This document shows positions 9,765 through 21,367 of a stretch of 64,000 bases of DNA, piece after piece (the first letter of the stretch is position 1; each line of letters begins with the position of its first letter). The notes beneath the pieces are model-generated. The model saw only the letters and a program-made list of their open reading frames with translations. It had not been told where the DNA came from and ran no database searches. Made by a program: the position numbers and the translations under genes. Source of the stretch: Saururus chinensis (lineage: Eukaryota; Streptophyta; Magnoliopsida; Piperales; Saururaceae); assembly GCA_035235625.1 (NCBI GenBank), contig CP141144.1:15869014-15933013 (forward strand), read 5' to 3'.

Positions 9765-12700
9765 GCCTATCCACTTCGCTTTGCCTAGCTTTAACCTAAC
9801 TTTTTGCACATTAACACATAAAAGAGATATAGGAAAAAAAGGCTTTGCCAAAAACCTTTTATGCCTGCAACATGTGCTTGAACATATAAAGAGCAAGGCC
9901 CTCTACCTTACTCTCAAACCTAGGGGCCTACCATGTACTCGTACAGACAACACCCTGCAAAATCAGGCCTTGCCCAACTCGCCCACAACTCTTAGCCTTC
10001 TCTAGGAGTAATTACAATGAAGTTTGGTTTTAACCAACCTATGTAACACCTAATAATTTTCTAAATTTCATATACTTGGTCATGTAGAAATAAATAAGTT
10101 TGACCCTTAGGTTTTCTTTGTATAATAAATTTCTTTATACACGGAGTTTAAATATGAAACTTTAGTACTAAAGAGTAGACATAAATAGCTTCTTAGAGTT
10201 ATCAAGAACATGTAAATTGAAGCTCAGATGAGGAGCTATGGTAGATGTAATATTAAAGACATTTTGGAGAAAAAAGTGAATCTTACCTTTGGGCATTCTA
10301 AGAACAATAAATTATCCTGTGGTTTGAATTTAAGATTGAAACTTTTTGGATATAGAACTAGACAAATATAGCTTCAAAAAACATCTAAGAATGCACAAAT
10401 CGGAGTTTAGATGAAGGAGTTATGACGGTCCGAAGTTGGACCTGAGTTATCATTAGTAACTGGCCAATGCTTGTCAATCTGACCCTTGGTTATTCTTAAT
10501 AGTATACTTTTCTTACAGAAGGAGTTTGGATATGAAATTTTGGGTTTATAAATTAGACTGAAATATCTTAGTAAGGTCACTAAGGATGTATTAATCAGAG
10601 TTTGTATGAGGAAGTTATGATTGTCTGAAGTTGGATTTTATGTACTATCATAGTTATTGTCGATAGCCTGGTTGATATATCGATAGGTTCCTGATGGATA
10701 CTAGCAGTTTTGTGGTTTTGGCTAAAAAATTCTCAGTTTTGGCTAAAAAACTACCCAGATTGATAGTTTTAAACCAGAATTTTATCACTTTCCCCTTATA
10801 AGTAACATTTGATACCTTTAGACTTCATTTTTCTCGGAAAAACCTCTCCAAATGAAGAGGGAGAAGATCAAAGGCTCTTCAAATCAAAGAAATCAAGGAA
10901 GAGAGTAAATTCTACGAAGATTGGTCAATTTCACACGTGACAAAGGATTTTATGTCGTGAAATAGGTTAGGTTGCTAACTTTTTACTATGATTTAACATA
11001 GAATATGCATGTATGATTTGAATTATGAAATCATTGGATATAAAAGCATTAAAATATGATTCTTTATAACTTATTGTCATAGTAATGTTGAGTAATCATG
11101 ATTTTATATAAGATTGCAAACTTGATTCGATGATTTGGGTTTGAAGTGATTGTATGAGATATGTTTTGATAACTTACATGACATGAAAGCATGCAAAGGA
11201 TAATTTTTGAGATTTTGTCGTGATTATGTTATGATATCATGTTTTTCCCATGTTCAATGATCAATTGATAGTAAGACTCATCATTTGTCATTATGGGAAA
11301 GTTATATATGGAAAGGATTATGATATGGAGTGATTTTGGGAACTCAGGACAAATTTTGTTAACCCTAACCATAAGCAAGTATACCGACACGTTGATGAAA
11401 CTATTAATAAAATAGAGAATATGATGGTATGGGATATTAATATGTATCGACACGTCAGTGTGCTACTAGCTGGTCACCAACAGTGAGGCCAACACGTCAA
11501 TGAGGATGATTGTCCTTGTCATCCCATTGTTGGTTTTGGTAATTTGTATCAATAAATGTTATATATATTAGGCTATTATTATGAGATATAATAGTGTGAT
11601 ATTGAATGCTTGAAATACAATTGTATGCAATGTTGTGATTGATAATGATGTTTGGGTATATGCGTCATTATATGTGGAAATCCTTGTAATGGATCACACC
11701 CCAAGAGTATTGGATAAAGGCACTTGAGGACAAGAGGATCCTTGAATCTAAATAGCTCCTCTAATGAGTCTTGAATCCTTTCTATTTATTCATGTAAATA
11801 GAAAGTGTTTGGTATGAAAAAAAATAAAGGTTTTCCAGCTCTTTAAGGTTGAGAGTTATGAAGAACTACTTCCTTGACCTGAGAATTGTATTCAAATGGA
11901 TAGAATATTAAACAATGACTAGTCCTCTGCAGCACAATAAAGGAAGTTCCGATGATCATGAAAGTTGAGACTTCAACCACTTGGGTTCATGAACCCCTAT
12001 GGGCCTTAGCTTCATGATGTGGATGGAGAGGGCAGACCTCAAAATACTTGAGGTCCGTGGTGAGTAGTTCATAGACTGGTGAGGCAAGATTATACTCCTA
12101 GGCGTAGCTACTATGTCATAGAGAAACTTATGTCTTAAACTTATGGAGCAAGACACTCCTAAGGGAGGTCACATTATGATGTTGAAATCATAAGAAAATA
12201 TTTGTAAATATTATGTTTGTTCCACTTATGTGTGGTGATGATGATGTTTGCTATTAGATATGCTAGTTGCCAATTTTGTGATGTAGTGTAATCATGTGCA
12301 TTGTTATTACATAGTACTTATTTAGCTATCACACTGGGTATATTTGTATACTTAGCGTCCGTGTGATGCAGGTTCCTTACAAGGTTAAAGTTACTTTAGG
12401 ATTTTAGATCTGCAGGAAGGACAAAGTTGCTAGGCCACTTGGCATGTTTATTATCCCTTACTTAAAAAGTAGATAACTGTAGACACATGAGTTCCAATTT
12501 GTGCGTATCAAGATATTCAAATATGTATTCGGGCAAGAACCTACATGATTCAAGATATGATTTGACTTAGAATATTATTGTATTATGATTTAGTATTTAT
12601 ATGTTCAAAAAATGGTTGACTCGTACCCAGAGATAATTTGTTGAATGTTTGACAAAAAGTTTTTACAATTTTGTATATGTTGTTTTATTTATAAAATGAG

Positions 12701-13495
12701 TTTAAAAATCTTGGTGCATGATAACCTATCTACTCCTTATATAGTGTAGAGGGGAAGCCTCTTATAGTTGAAACTCCGTTGTCCCTTTACAAATTTGTCA
12801 CCCAAGAGACCATGTCCATTAAGACTAGAAAACTTGTGCACAACCTCACCCAAGATATCTATCTGGGGTCCTAGCCCAGCTAAAAGTTAGCATGTGCTTT
12901 CCTTCAAGAGTCTTGCCTCCACTTAGCAGCCTTCGGGCCTCCTACTCCAACTCAAACTCCTTATCTTGCGTGCCTCTTGCCTCAGTAAACTCCATCATAC
13001 ATCCATCGCTCACATGGAGTTTAAGTTATGTTAGGAATTGGTAGTCTTGAGCAGTCCACTTGCATGCAACCATTGGGCACCATCGAGTTTCTCACTTACA
13101 CTAAGCCTTCGTACACACTCTTAGTCGTGCTAGGACACTTGGAAATGAACCGGCAACCAACTAAGCCTTCATTACCATGCACTCAGTCGTCCATCTTGTG
13201 CAAAGCCTGTTGCTTGCATGTCCCGGGTGGTTGCTCGCATGAGCCCATGAATCTGGCATTGCATTCAATTCCTACTCTAAGTAGGAGTCTTCCAACGTCC
13301 ATCTTGTATGCATAGGACTCCACCTATGCAATGGTTCCTAGCCTGCCATCAAGTCCCACTCTAAGTAGAGCTTTCGCGAATTAGTTTGCCAACTCTCTAA
13401 TGTTGTCGAGCGGATACCTGCCTTGAAGTGTGCTTGCCTTGGCTGTTCGCACACCAAAATTGAGGGGCTATCCCACCCATTTGCCTATGTAGTGG
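9765..13495 (+). mobile_element. Old LTR-like direct repeat, copy 1 (split by a solo LTR)
   Basis: 9765-10041 joined to 12724-13495 matches 14495-15545 in the same order, about 75-80% by eye. Shared landmarks are GGCCCTCTACCTT, CCCAACTCGCCCACAACTCTT, TCCTTATATAG versus CCCTTATATAG, and GCCTTCGGGCCTCCT versus GCCTCCGGGCCTCCT. The two copies are probably the LTRs, or parts of them, of an ancient retroelement with a short non-coding inside (13496-14494). It is broken by the later insertion at 10042-12723. Confidence 0.55.
10042..12723 (+). mobile_element. Solo LTR of a Ty3/Gypsy (Tekay-like) element
   Basis: Starts TGTAACACC, the usual start of Tekay-type LTRs, and is flanked on both sides by AACCTA (10036-10041 and just after 12722), a target-site duplication of 5-6 bp. 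Cutting it out rejoins the older repeat copy 1 cleanly. At about 2.7 kb with no coding domains it fits a long LTR left after recombination between the LTRs of a full element. The right end is degenerate. Confidence 0.65.
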
Positions 13496-14494
13496 CTAGG
13501 TTGCAAGTTTGCTCGTTGGCCAGCCCACCCCAACTTGCAAAATAGTGGATTGGGCCTAAATAGTTCAAGCTGGTTGTAAAAAGCGTCAGACCAAGCCTAA
13601 GCATAAAAAACATTTAGGCCAACTAGCCCAACCCAAAATAAGGAAAACAATGCATTTTTGTTAGATAAGTTAGTCCCACATTGTTGAGAACAGAAAAATT
13701 CAAAGGTGAAGTTGCCTATTTAAGGGGGGCAAAACATCCCAACCCACATTTGTGCATGCCAGATCATGAATTAGTAACTGCACCCAATCTTAGAAAAAGT
13801 CCAATTGTTTCAAACCTCTGAAGGTCTCAACCCAAAAGGCTAAAGGCCCATTAGTGAGACCTTACTCAAAGCTCTAAAGTCTATTTAAAAAAATAATATT
13901 AAAAAGCCTAAAAGCCCATGGCTTGACCCAGGCCCCCATATAGGGTCAGGCCAACTTTTGGCTCATGAGGTATTTTTAGGGTTAGGCTTGGGCCTACCCC
14001 TAGCCCACCAAGGCTACTATAGCTTTGCATCACCCTCAAAATACATAGTTGCCACATTAACTTTCTTTTCCTCTGGGGTATCATATGGACCAAGTTGAAG
14101 TAGTTTTTCGTATCTCATAGGCCCTTGCCAATTTCTTTGGTGCCTCGCTTCTTATAGTACTTCTTTTGCTTGCTCACCTTTGCCTTCTTAGTCACCTATT
14201 GGGATGACCCTTCGTCACCATCCCTTGGAGTTATATTGATGACAACCCTCTTTCACGCCAACCTTCTTCATTACATGTTGGAATTGTCACTACATCATCT
14301 ATAACTTCTTGCATTTTTTGCCTAAAGAAGTATATTATTGTAGCCACATATGTGGCCAATATCGTCATTTTGGATTTCTCCTTGAGCATAACTACCTTCC
14401 TATGCCTCGTCCACATGGAGAGCGACCTCTAGAATGGACACATGCTAGTTGAACGCACCTCTACCTTGTGATAACTTGGATGTGTTGTGCAACA
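13496..14494. other. Stretch between the two old LTR-like repeats
   Basis: No open gene. It holds GGCC-rich segments in roughly inverted order (GGATTGGGCCTAAA near 13550 and GGCTTGGGCCTACCCC near 13985) and a TTAGTCCCACATTGTTGAG motif near 13665 of a type common in plant retroelement LTRs. It is probably a decayed interior plus a small GGCC-ended element. Confidence 0.3.
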
Positions 14495-15545
14495 TCCAAC
14501 TTATTCATTTTTCTTTGCCTAGATTTCACCCAACTTTCACACACCAACACGAATGAAAGAGATAGGAAAAAGAGGCTCTGCCCTAAAAACTTTTATACCA
14601 GGAACCCATGCTTGAAAATGCAAAGAATAAGGCCCTCTACCTTGCTCCCAAACCTAAGGAACCATCCTTCACTTGCATACGACAACACGTATGAAATCAA
14701 TCCATGCCCAACTCGCCCACAACTCTTGGCCCTCTCTAGAAATGTTTACAATAAAGTTCAGTTGCCCTCTCAACCAGCTTATTCGCCCCTTATATAGCGG
14801 TGAGGGTCTAGGGAAGCAAACTACAACTAGGACTTTGGTGGCCCTTGACAAATTCGTCACCCAAGTGGCCCTGCCCGTTACAACTAAAAAAATTGCACAA
14901 GGTCCCACCCAAGACATGTATTTTGAGTCCTAGCCCAATTAGGAATCAATATGTACCCTCCTTCAAGAATCCCGCATTCATCCAATAGCCTCCGGGCCTC
15001 CTTCTCTGCTCACATGCCTCTTGCCTCAGTAAATTATGTCCTGAGTCCACTTCTCACATGGAGTTTGAGTTCTATTAGGATTTGACCATCTTGAGTAATC
15101 TACTCACATGCAACTCCTGCCACTAAGTTTCCCAATCACACTTGGTCATTGCGTACACTCCTCATCATGCCAAGATACTTGCCAACAAACCAATAACCAA
15201 CCAAGCCTTCATCAACATGCAATCAGCCATTTGTTTCATACAAAGCTTGTTGCCTGAGCATTCGGGTGTGGTTGCCAGCATGTGCCCATGAATTCGGCCT
15301 CACATCTGATTTCTACTCCAAGCAGGAGTCTTCTAACATCCACTAGTATGCTTAGAATTTCCCCTATGCTGATGACACCCAGCCCTCCATCAAGTTCCAC
15401 TCTGAGTAGGACTTCCGTAAATCAGTCCTCCAACTCTCCAACAATGTCGACACACACATCTGGTATAAAGTGTGCTGGCCTTGGCTATCCGCATGCCAAA
15501 GCTAAGGGGTTGCCCGACCCATTCTCCTTCCCAATGAGTAAGGAT
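14495..15545 (+). mobile_element. Old LTR-like direct repeat, copy 2
   Basis: Unbroken partner of the repeat at 9765-13495, same orientation. Holds a TATA-like CCCCTTATATAGCGGTG near 14785, the same place as TCCTTATATAGTG in copy 1, consistent with an LTR promoter. No coding sequence. Confidence 0.55.
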
Positions 15546-16179
15546 CAAACATTAGACCATTAGGCTGCTATAAAGGCATCAACAACCCATTTTGAAAGGT
15601 AGCAAGTTACTTGGTTGTTGATGATGGAGTGGTTGAAGTTGGACTTGTGTTTGGGATTTGGTGCCAATTGACCATGGTCCCATAAAGGTTGGAAATTTTG
15701 GAACCAATTTTTTTTATATCAAGTCAAATCTAAGGGATCATGATACAAATACTTCAAGTCACTTGTTGCTTAATTGCTTTTAATTATTTCAAGTTAGTGA
15801 GCAGCCATGAATCGTAATCCTATTTCTCTCACTAATTTGTCTTGTTAGTAAAAGGGCCTAACGGACTTGATCTTAGGTGATCTCTTTTTTATTTAATAAC
15901 CCCATGTCCCATGTTAATATCTCTATTTAGAAATAGTCCTATTTGTATGAGTTCGAACTCACACATGTCAATGTGAGACCTGAGATCATGGGTCACCAAA
16001 CTTTGAACTAATGACGCACATAACTCAGGAATTAGCACATAACTCAGGGAGTAGGTAGGTTTGAATCATTGCCCACCCCTTGAGCCGTTAGATTGAGATT
16101 TGATGGCTCAAGATGCCTGAGCTCATGCAGGTCTACTTGAGCGCAAGTACATACTAACTTTTTCCTTTTGAAAAATAGC

Positions 16180-16286
16180 ACTCCCTTTGTCCCACATTAA
16201 TAGTTCCATTTGGTTTTTCAAAATGCACTAATTTTAGTTCATTTTAAAAATCCAAATAGAGCTATTAATGTGGTACAAAGGGAGTA
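16180..16286. mobile_element. Stowaway-like MITE
   Basis: ACTCCCTTTGTCCCACATTAA at the left and TTAATGTGGTACAAAGGGAGTA at the right form terminal inverted repeats; 107 bp, almost wholly self-complementary. Confidence 0.75.
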
Positions 16287-17683
16287 TTTTTATTACATGG
16301 TAGGACCTGCAACTAGGAGAATAAAAAATAAGGTTCTAAGATGCTTTTTTAAGTGCCAAGCCACTTAAATTGATCTATATGCACACTCCAATGGGATTTG
16401 ACCCTAGAGTTCAATGGTGAACCTCCCAAAGCCAAAGCTTGGATGAGCTATAATTCATTAATGGATCTTTCCCTTATTTGAGCAAGAGATTATGCATAGC
16501 AACCAATGAAGTTGTTTATTCTGCCACCAAAAGCCATCATGCATGGTTGTCATCTCATAGTAGTCGAGGTTAGAGCTCCTCCTTCCCTGTCACATTGATG
16601 CTGAAGAGCCCCTTGTAAGCTAGCTTCTAGCGAATGGGAGATTGATTGGATAGGAAGAGGAATTGAGACAGGGGAAAGAGATGTTTAAGATGGAAGAATA
16701 AAGATGACGATCAAGCGTCGACAACGAGGAATACATTGTTTGTTATTTGGAGTGGGGAAAAGGGTAGAAAATGCCACTATCTATGCACCTCATTTTCTTA
16801 ATGACACAACCTCTCACCATCAGGTACCGCGTAAGTCCCAAAATTTTATTACATAATTATTGAATTAAAAAATCAAGAATTTTTGGAGTTGCAAAATCCC
16901 TCAAAATGTTTACAACATGTCGACAACATGTTGATGAACCATAAGTGAGTTATCGACATGTCACCTATGTGTTGACAATGAGGAAATAGTTTATCCATGT
17001 AGAGAAAATACGTGGGCAATTGGATGATTACAAGAAAATTGTGATTTCTACTCTTTAAAACCCAACTTTATATATGTATGGAGGCATTCTTCCATTTAGA
17101 AACTCTCTACAAATTAGAAGAGGAGAAATCTAGGGTTTGGAGAGCTTTTAGAGGAAGATTTGCAATTGAGATGTTTGCCACCTACAGATGTGTGCCACCT
17201 ACGGTGGATTAGATCAGATGTCGTAGATCACCCTAGTAATGTATGTGAGGAAGATTATCATAGGAATTCTTGCCCAAGAAGGTAGCCTATCCTCAACTTA
17301 ATAATTAGTTGATGATGATTCATAATTTTGTGATAATCAACAAAATATAATTTTAAAGTTATGTAATTCCTATTATGTAGTATATCCTTAATATTGGATG
17401 GTATAGGGGTTGTCCAAGTATTCCCTCTATCCCACATTAATTTTAAGCATCCTAGTGGGCAGGTGTTTTGCCTTATCAATTTTATAAGGTTGTTGTACGG
17501 GTGGATAAGAGAAAAGACTTTAAAGCCTTGCCTTTAGGAGTAAGTTTAGTACTTTTTTCCAATTGAATTGTAAGCATGTGAGTGTCAATTTATTTATGAT
17601 TAATGATTGTCTTTGTAGTTGCAAGACAAATACTCAATGAACTACTTGTCTCTAAGTAATTTAAAGATGATATTATTATTTAG

Positions 17684-17812
17684 TACTCCCTCCATCCCAC
17701 ATTAATATCTCCATTTGTTTTTTTAATGAACCAAATTTTAATAGCTCCATTTGGTAAATGAACTAAATTGAAAAAACAAATGGAGCTATTAATATAGGAC
17801 AAAGTGCATATA
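17684..17812. mobile_element. Stowaway-like MITE
   Basis: TACTCCCTCCATCCCACATTAA at the left; the right end TTAATATAGGACAAAGTGCATA is worn. Inside, TCCATTTG/CAAATGGA pair, as in the other copies. Confidence 0.65.
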
Positions 17813-17956
17813 CATTTTGGCACATGAAGGGTTTGTTAAATTTTCTACTCTTTCCCAAAAAGGTTTTATTGTCAAATATAACATGTTTTGAAATAAAAAT
17901 CCATTGTTTGTATTTTTTGTTGCATGGTCTACCATAAAAGAGATTTATAAAATCAT

Positions 17957-18514
17957 GGGGTAGTTTGAGTATGGAATTTGGTTAGGATCCTATCGATTCC
18001 GCTCTAATTTTGGTAGGAATTACCAGAATCTTAGGTGGGTACAAAAGGTGAGCAAAATTTAAATTTTCGCTTGAAAGTTTATTTCAAGCCGTTTTTTAAC
18101 CGGAATCACCAAATCACATTGCAAAGTGACTGTTGATTTTGGCTCTCAACCCTCCATCTTGGAATTAAATATTTTATTAATTTTCAATTATTACCTTCAT
18201 GTCCATTTGAGACTAAAAAAATGTCCCATATAGGTGGAGCCCATTTTAAAAGTTTAAAATTACCTACCCTTGTGGGACCTTATTTGATAGGGCTCCTCAA
18301 TATGAGCGTAATAATATCAAGAACATGCATATCCCAATTTGAGAGAAAGAGTTATGTTAATTTTAAATTTTAAAAATAGGTTTGATAAAATATCGAATTT
18401 ATTATAATTTTATATTACCAACCTCAATTCTCATTTGGTGGTAAATTAATAAAATTAATTCAAAAAAAATCTACTTCCTTTTTAAAAAAAATTACACCCA
18501 AATATCCTGACATT
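17957..18514 (+). repeat. 550-bp repeat family, copy A
   Basis: First of three adjacent copies. Shared landmarks in order: TATGGAATTT near the start, TCACCAAATCAC, CCCATTTTAAAAGTTTAAA, TTACCTACCCTTGTGGGA, GGGCTCCTCAATA, and TACACCCAAATA at the end. The ends (TTTG.GTATGG and CACCCAAAT) are short inverted repeats, so this is probably a non-autonomous DNA element. No coding. Confidence 0.65.
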
Positions 18515-19068
18515 TGGATATGGAATTTCTATAAAATTTCATTGATTCTGTCCCAATTCCAGCCCAAATTATCAGAATCATGTTTATATGTAGAAGGTTG
18601 GTGGAATTAAAATTTTTGCCAGTAAGTTGATTCCAAGCCATTTTGACTAGGAATCAGATGGAATCGCCGAATCACCTTATGATGTGATTTTGTCGATTCT
18701 GACTCTCATCCTTATTTCGAATTTATAGATTCCATTATTTTTCAACAGTTACCTCCTATATCAATTTGAGCTTCGAGAAGCATGTCATATAGATAGGGCC
18801 CACTTTAAAGGTTCAAATTTACCTACCCTTATAAGATCTTGTTTGATAGGGCTCGAATTTAATGGCCTAATAGTACTAAGAACATGCATATCCGAGTTTG
18901 AGAGAGCGGGAGTGAGTTATATTAATTTAAAATTCTAAAATTGGGTTTGACGCAATATCCTAATTTATTCTAAAAAATTTCATTATCAACCATAATTCAC
19001 ATTTAGCGGTAAATTTTTGGAATTAAATTCAAATTCTAAAAAATCCCACTTCCATTTCTAAAAAATCT
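18515..19068 (+). repeat. 550-bp repeat family, copy B
   Basis: Direct tandem neighbour of copy A, starting GACATTTGGATATGGAATTT. Same landmarks (GTGATTTTGTCGATTCTG, GGGCCCACTTTAAAGG, TTACCTACCCTTATAAGA, GGGCTCGAATTTAATGG). The 3' end abuts copy C head on. Confidence 0.7.
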
Positions 19069-19613
19069 AGGCTATTTGGATGTTGGATTTTTTAGAAACA
19101 AAAGTTAAATTTTTTAGAATTAATTCCAAAAATTTACTGTCGTATGTGAATTATGGTGGTAATAAAAAATTTTAGAATAAATTTAGATGTCACGTCAAAT
19201 TCAAGTTTAAAACTTTAAACTAATATAACTCTCTCTCCCGAACTTCGATATGTACGTTCGTAGTACTACTACATTCCTAAATTCGAGCTGTATCAAATAA
19301 GATCCCACAAGGGTAAGTAATTTTGAACTTTTAAAGTATGCCCCACCTATATGACATGTTTCTCGAGGTTAAAATCAATATAAGAGGTAACCATTGAAAA
19401 ATAACAAAATTTATATTTTAAAATGGGGGCTGGGAGTTGGAATCGATGAAATCACCTTATGAGGTTATTCAGTGATTTTAGCCGATTCATGCTCAAAACG
19501 GCTTAGAATTAATTTCTGGACAAATTTTTTAATTCTATCCACCTTCTACACACAAATATAATTTTAATAATTTATAGCAAAATGAGGGTAGAATTGATGG
19601 AATATTAGACAAA
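19069..19613 (-). repeat. 550-bp repeat family, copy C (inverted)
   Basis: The inverse complement of copies A and B: TCCCACAAGGGTAAGTAA, CTTTTAAAGTATGCCCC and GATGAAATCACCTTATGAGG appear in reversed order, and it ends ACAAACAGTAG. With copy B it makes a palindrome of about 1.1 kb centred near 19068. Confidence 0.7.
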
Positions 19614-21367
19614 CAGTAGTGTGAATTCAATAGTAAACTTTTACGGTGGGAGTGGCATTGAAAATGAATGAGAGGTTGAAATGAAGCCTTCGAAAGCAAA
19701 CCGAAGGAGTATGTAAAGACTTTTGTTGATGAAAAGAACAAGGTATGGGCATTGTTGATGGGTTTAACAAGTGTCTTTAGACTTATTGGCATGTATCGTC
19801 GAAAACCCAATAAGAATTCGATAGGTCCCTAGACATGTCAGGGAGCCTGCTGGGAGTATTCTTTCTGGTGAATATGAAGAAATGAAAGAAAAATTATGGG
19901 AAACACCTCTTAGAGTATTCCTGATGAAGACAAAGGGTGATTGAAATGACAAGAAAAAGAAATTATGGGAGGTTCGACAAGTTATTCGACATGTCAACAA
20001 TGAACTGCGATGAAAATCTTGGGGCCAAATAGTGTCTTCATTTGAAGATGAAGGTTAAAATGCTTATTACGAAGGATAATGGGTCTGAATGAAAATATTA
20101 CGGAAGTAACCTTAGTTAATGAATCGACCAAAATAGTTGATATAGAATAGGGAAGATGAATGTCCTAATGAAGGAACTTGCGTCACGAATAAAAATGCAT
20201 ACTGATGCAGAAATGAGAAAACTGAGTCAGAACACATTGCCTTGATCTACCATGATAGAATTAGGGATTTTGGAGAAAAAAAGAACTCTCATTAATGAAT
20301 AAAAAAGAAGAGAATGCAAAAGAAAAAAAAGGAGTCGACTAGGCTCTAATAGGTTCAAGTCGGACAATCAAAAGACTAATATGCCTTCACTTAAGTAGGG
20401 GCTGATTAATAAAAAAATAATATTATAATGCTATGACTAAACTACTTTCTATGAATAAAATATACAATACTAAACACTTAAGACAAAAAAAAGGAGCAAA
20501 TACCCCTCTAACAAAATCCACCATATGAATACAAATATTAGGCGTGGAAAAATAATGAAACGCAAAAATTGGCAACTTAACTGAAAAAAGTGATGACATT
20601 GAAAGAAAATGGTAGGGGGCGAATCAACAACGGTGAAATCTCTAACATAGTTTTCTCTTTTGAGTATTTTCAGCCATGGTTAACATTAGCTGGTTGTACA
20701 CTTGAACTTGTGTACAAATTAATTTTGCACCAAATAAACCAACTAATTTCAGCCAAATGATTTCAAGAAAACTTTTCTCCTACTACAGGCAGCACAATAA
20801 ATTATGGACATGTAATCAACGACAACAAACCATTCATCGTCCACAAAGTCAGAGAGAACTTTTCAAGCGATTGCCAGCTAAGAGGTCTGTTCTTAGGTGA
20901 ATGAAAGGGAAATATAGGAAAGCAAGAAATACAAAGAGGCTAAGGTATTTCTGTCTCTCGTGTACTAGATGTTAGAATCAGGTTCCGACTTGCCTTGAAA
21001 ATTATTCTAAGAAATGTGCGAAGTTGCCATCACTCTTGCCTAATATGTAATTAATACCCATGTACTAAAATATTGAGAGCTGAGTCATTTACCCATGCAA
21101 TTGTGTAATTAACAATCTGCATTGCATTTACTCATGCACACAAATCGTAGAACTATTTGAGAATTGTTTAGTATTCCATAATTGCCAAGAATCAGTTTAA
21201 CGAATTAGACAAATTACACAAGCTGAAAAAATTTAAAGTTCTGAATAAATAATTACAAAACCAAGCTTTTCTCAAAGCACACTTAAGGACTGTAAATAAC
21301 CATAATAAGCAACCCAAAATGAAGTATCATGTGTGAATATAGACTTAAACCACGGTGGAGTCGGTGA
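19614..21367. other. Intergenic stretch downstream of the CHID1-like gene
   Basis: No gene or known element recognised. AT-rich with A-rich runs at 20260-20350 and 20455-20580. The last few hundred bases before 21368 should hold the 3' UTR of the CHID1-like gene, but no clean polyadenylation signal was picked out. Confidence 0.3.

Larger units (their letters stand above)
15546..17956. other. Repeat-rich intergenic stretch, no gene
   Basis: Apart from the two MITEs listed separately and a single MITE end at 17425-17445 (CCCTCTATCCCACATTAA), 16830-17480 resembles the leader part of an LTR: several copies of GACA(A)CATGT/TCGACATGT words, TTTATATATGTATGG near 17070, then AGGAGAAATCTAGGGTTTGGAG. 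No coding domain was found. Confidence 0.35.
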
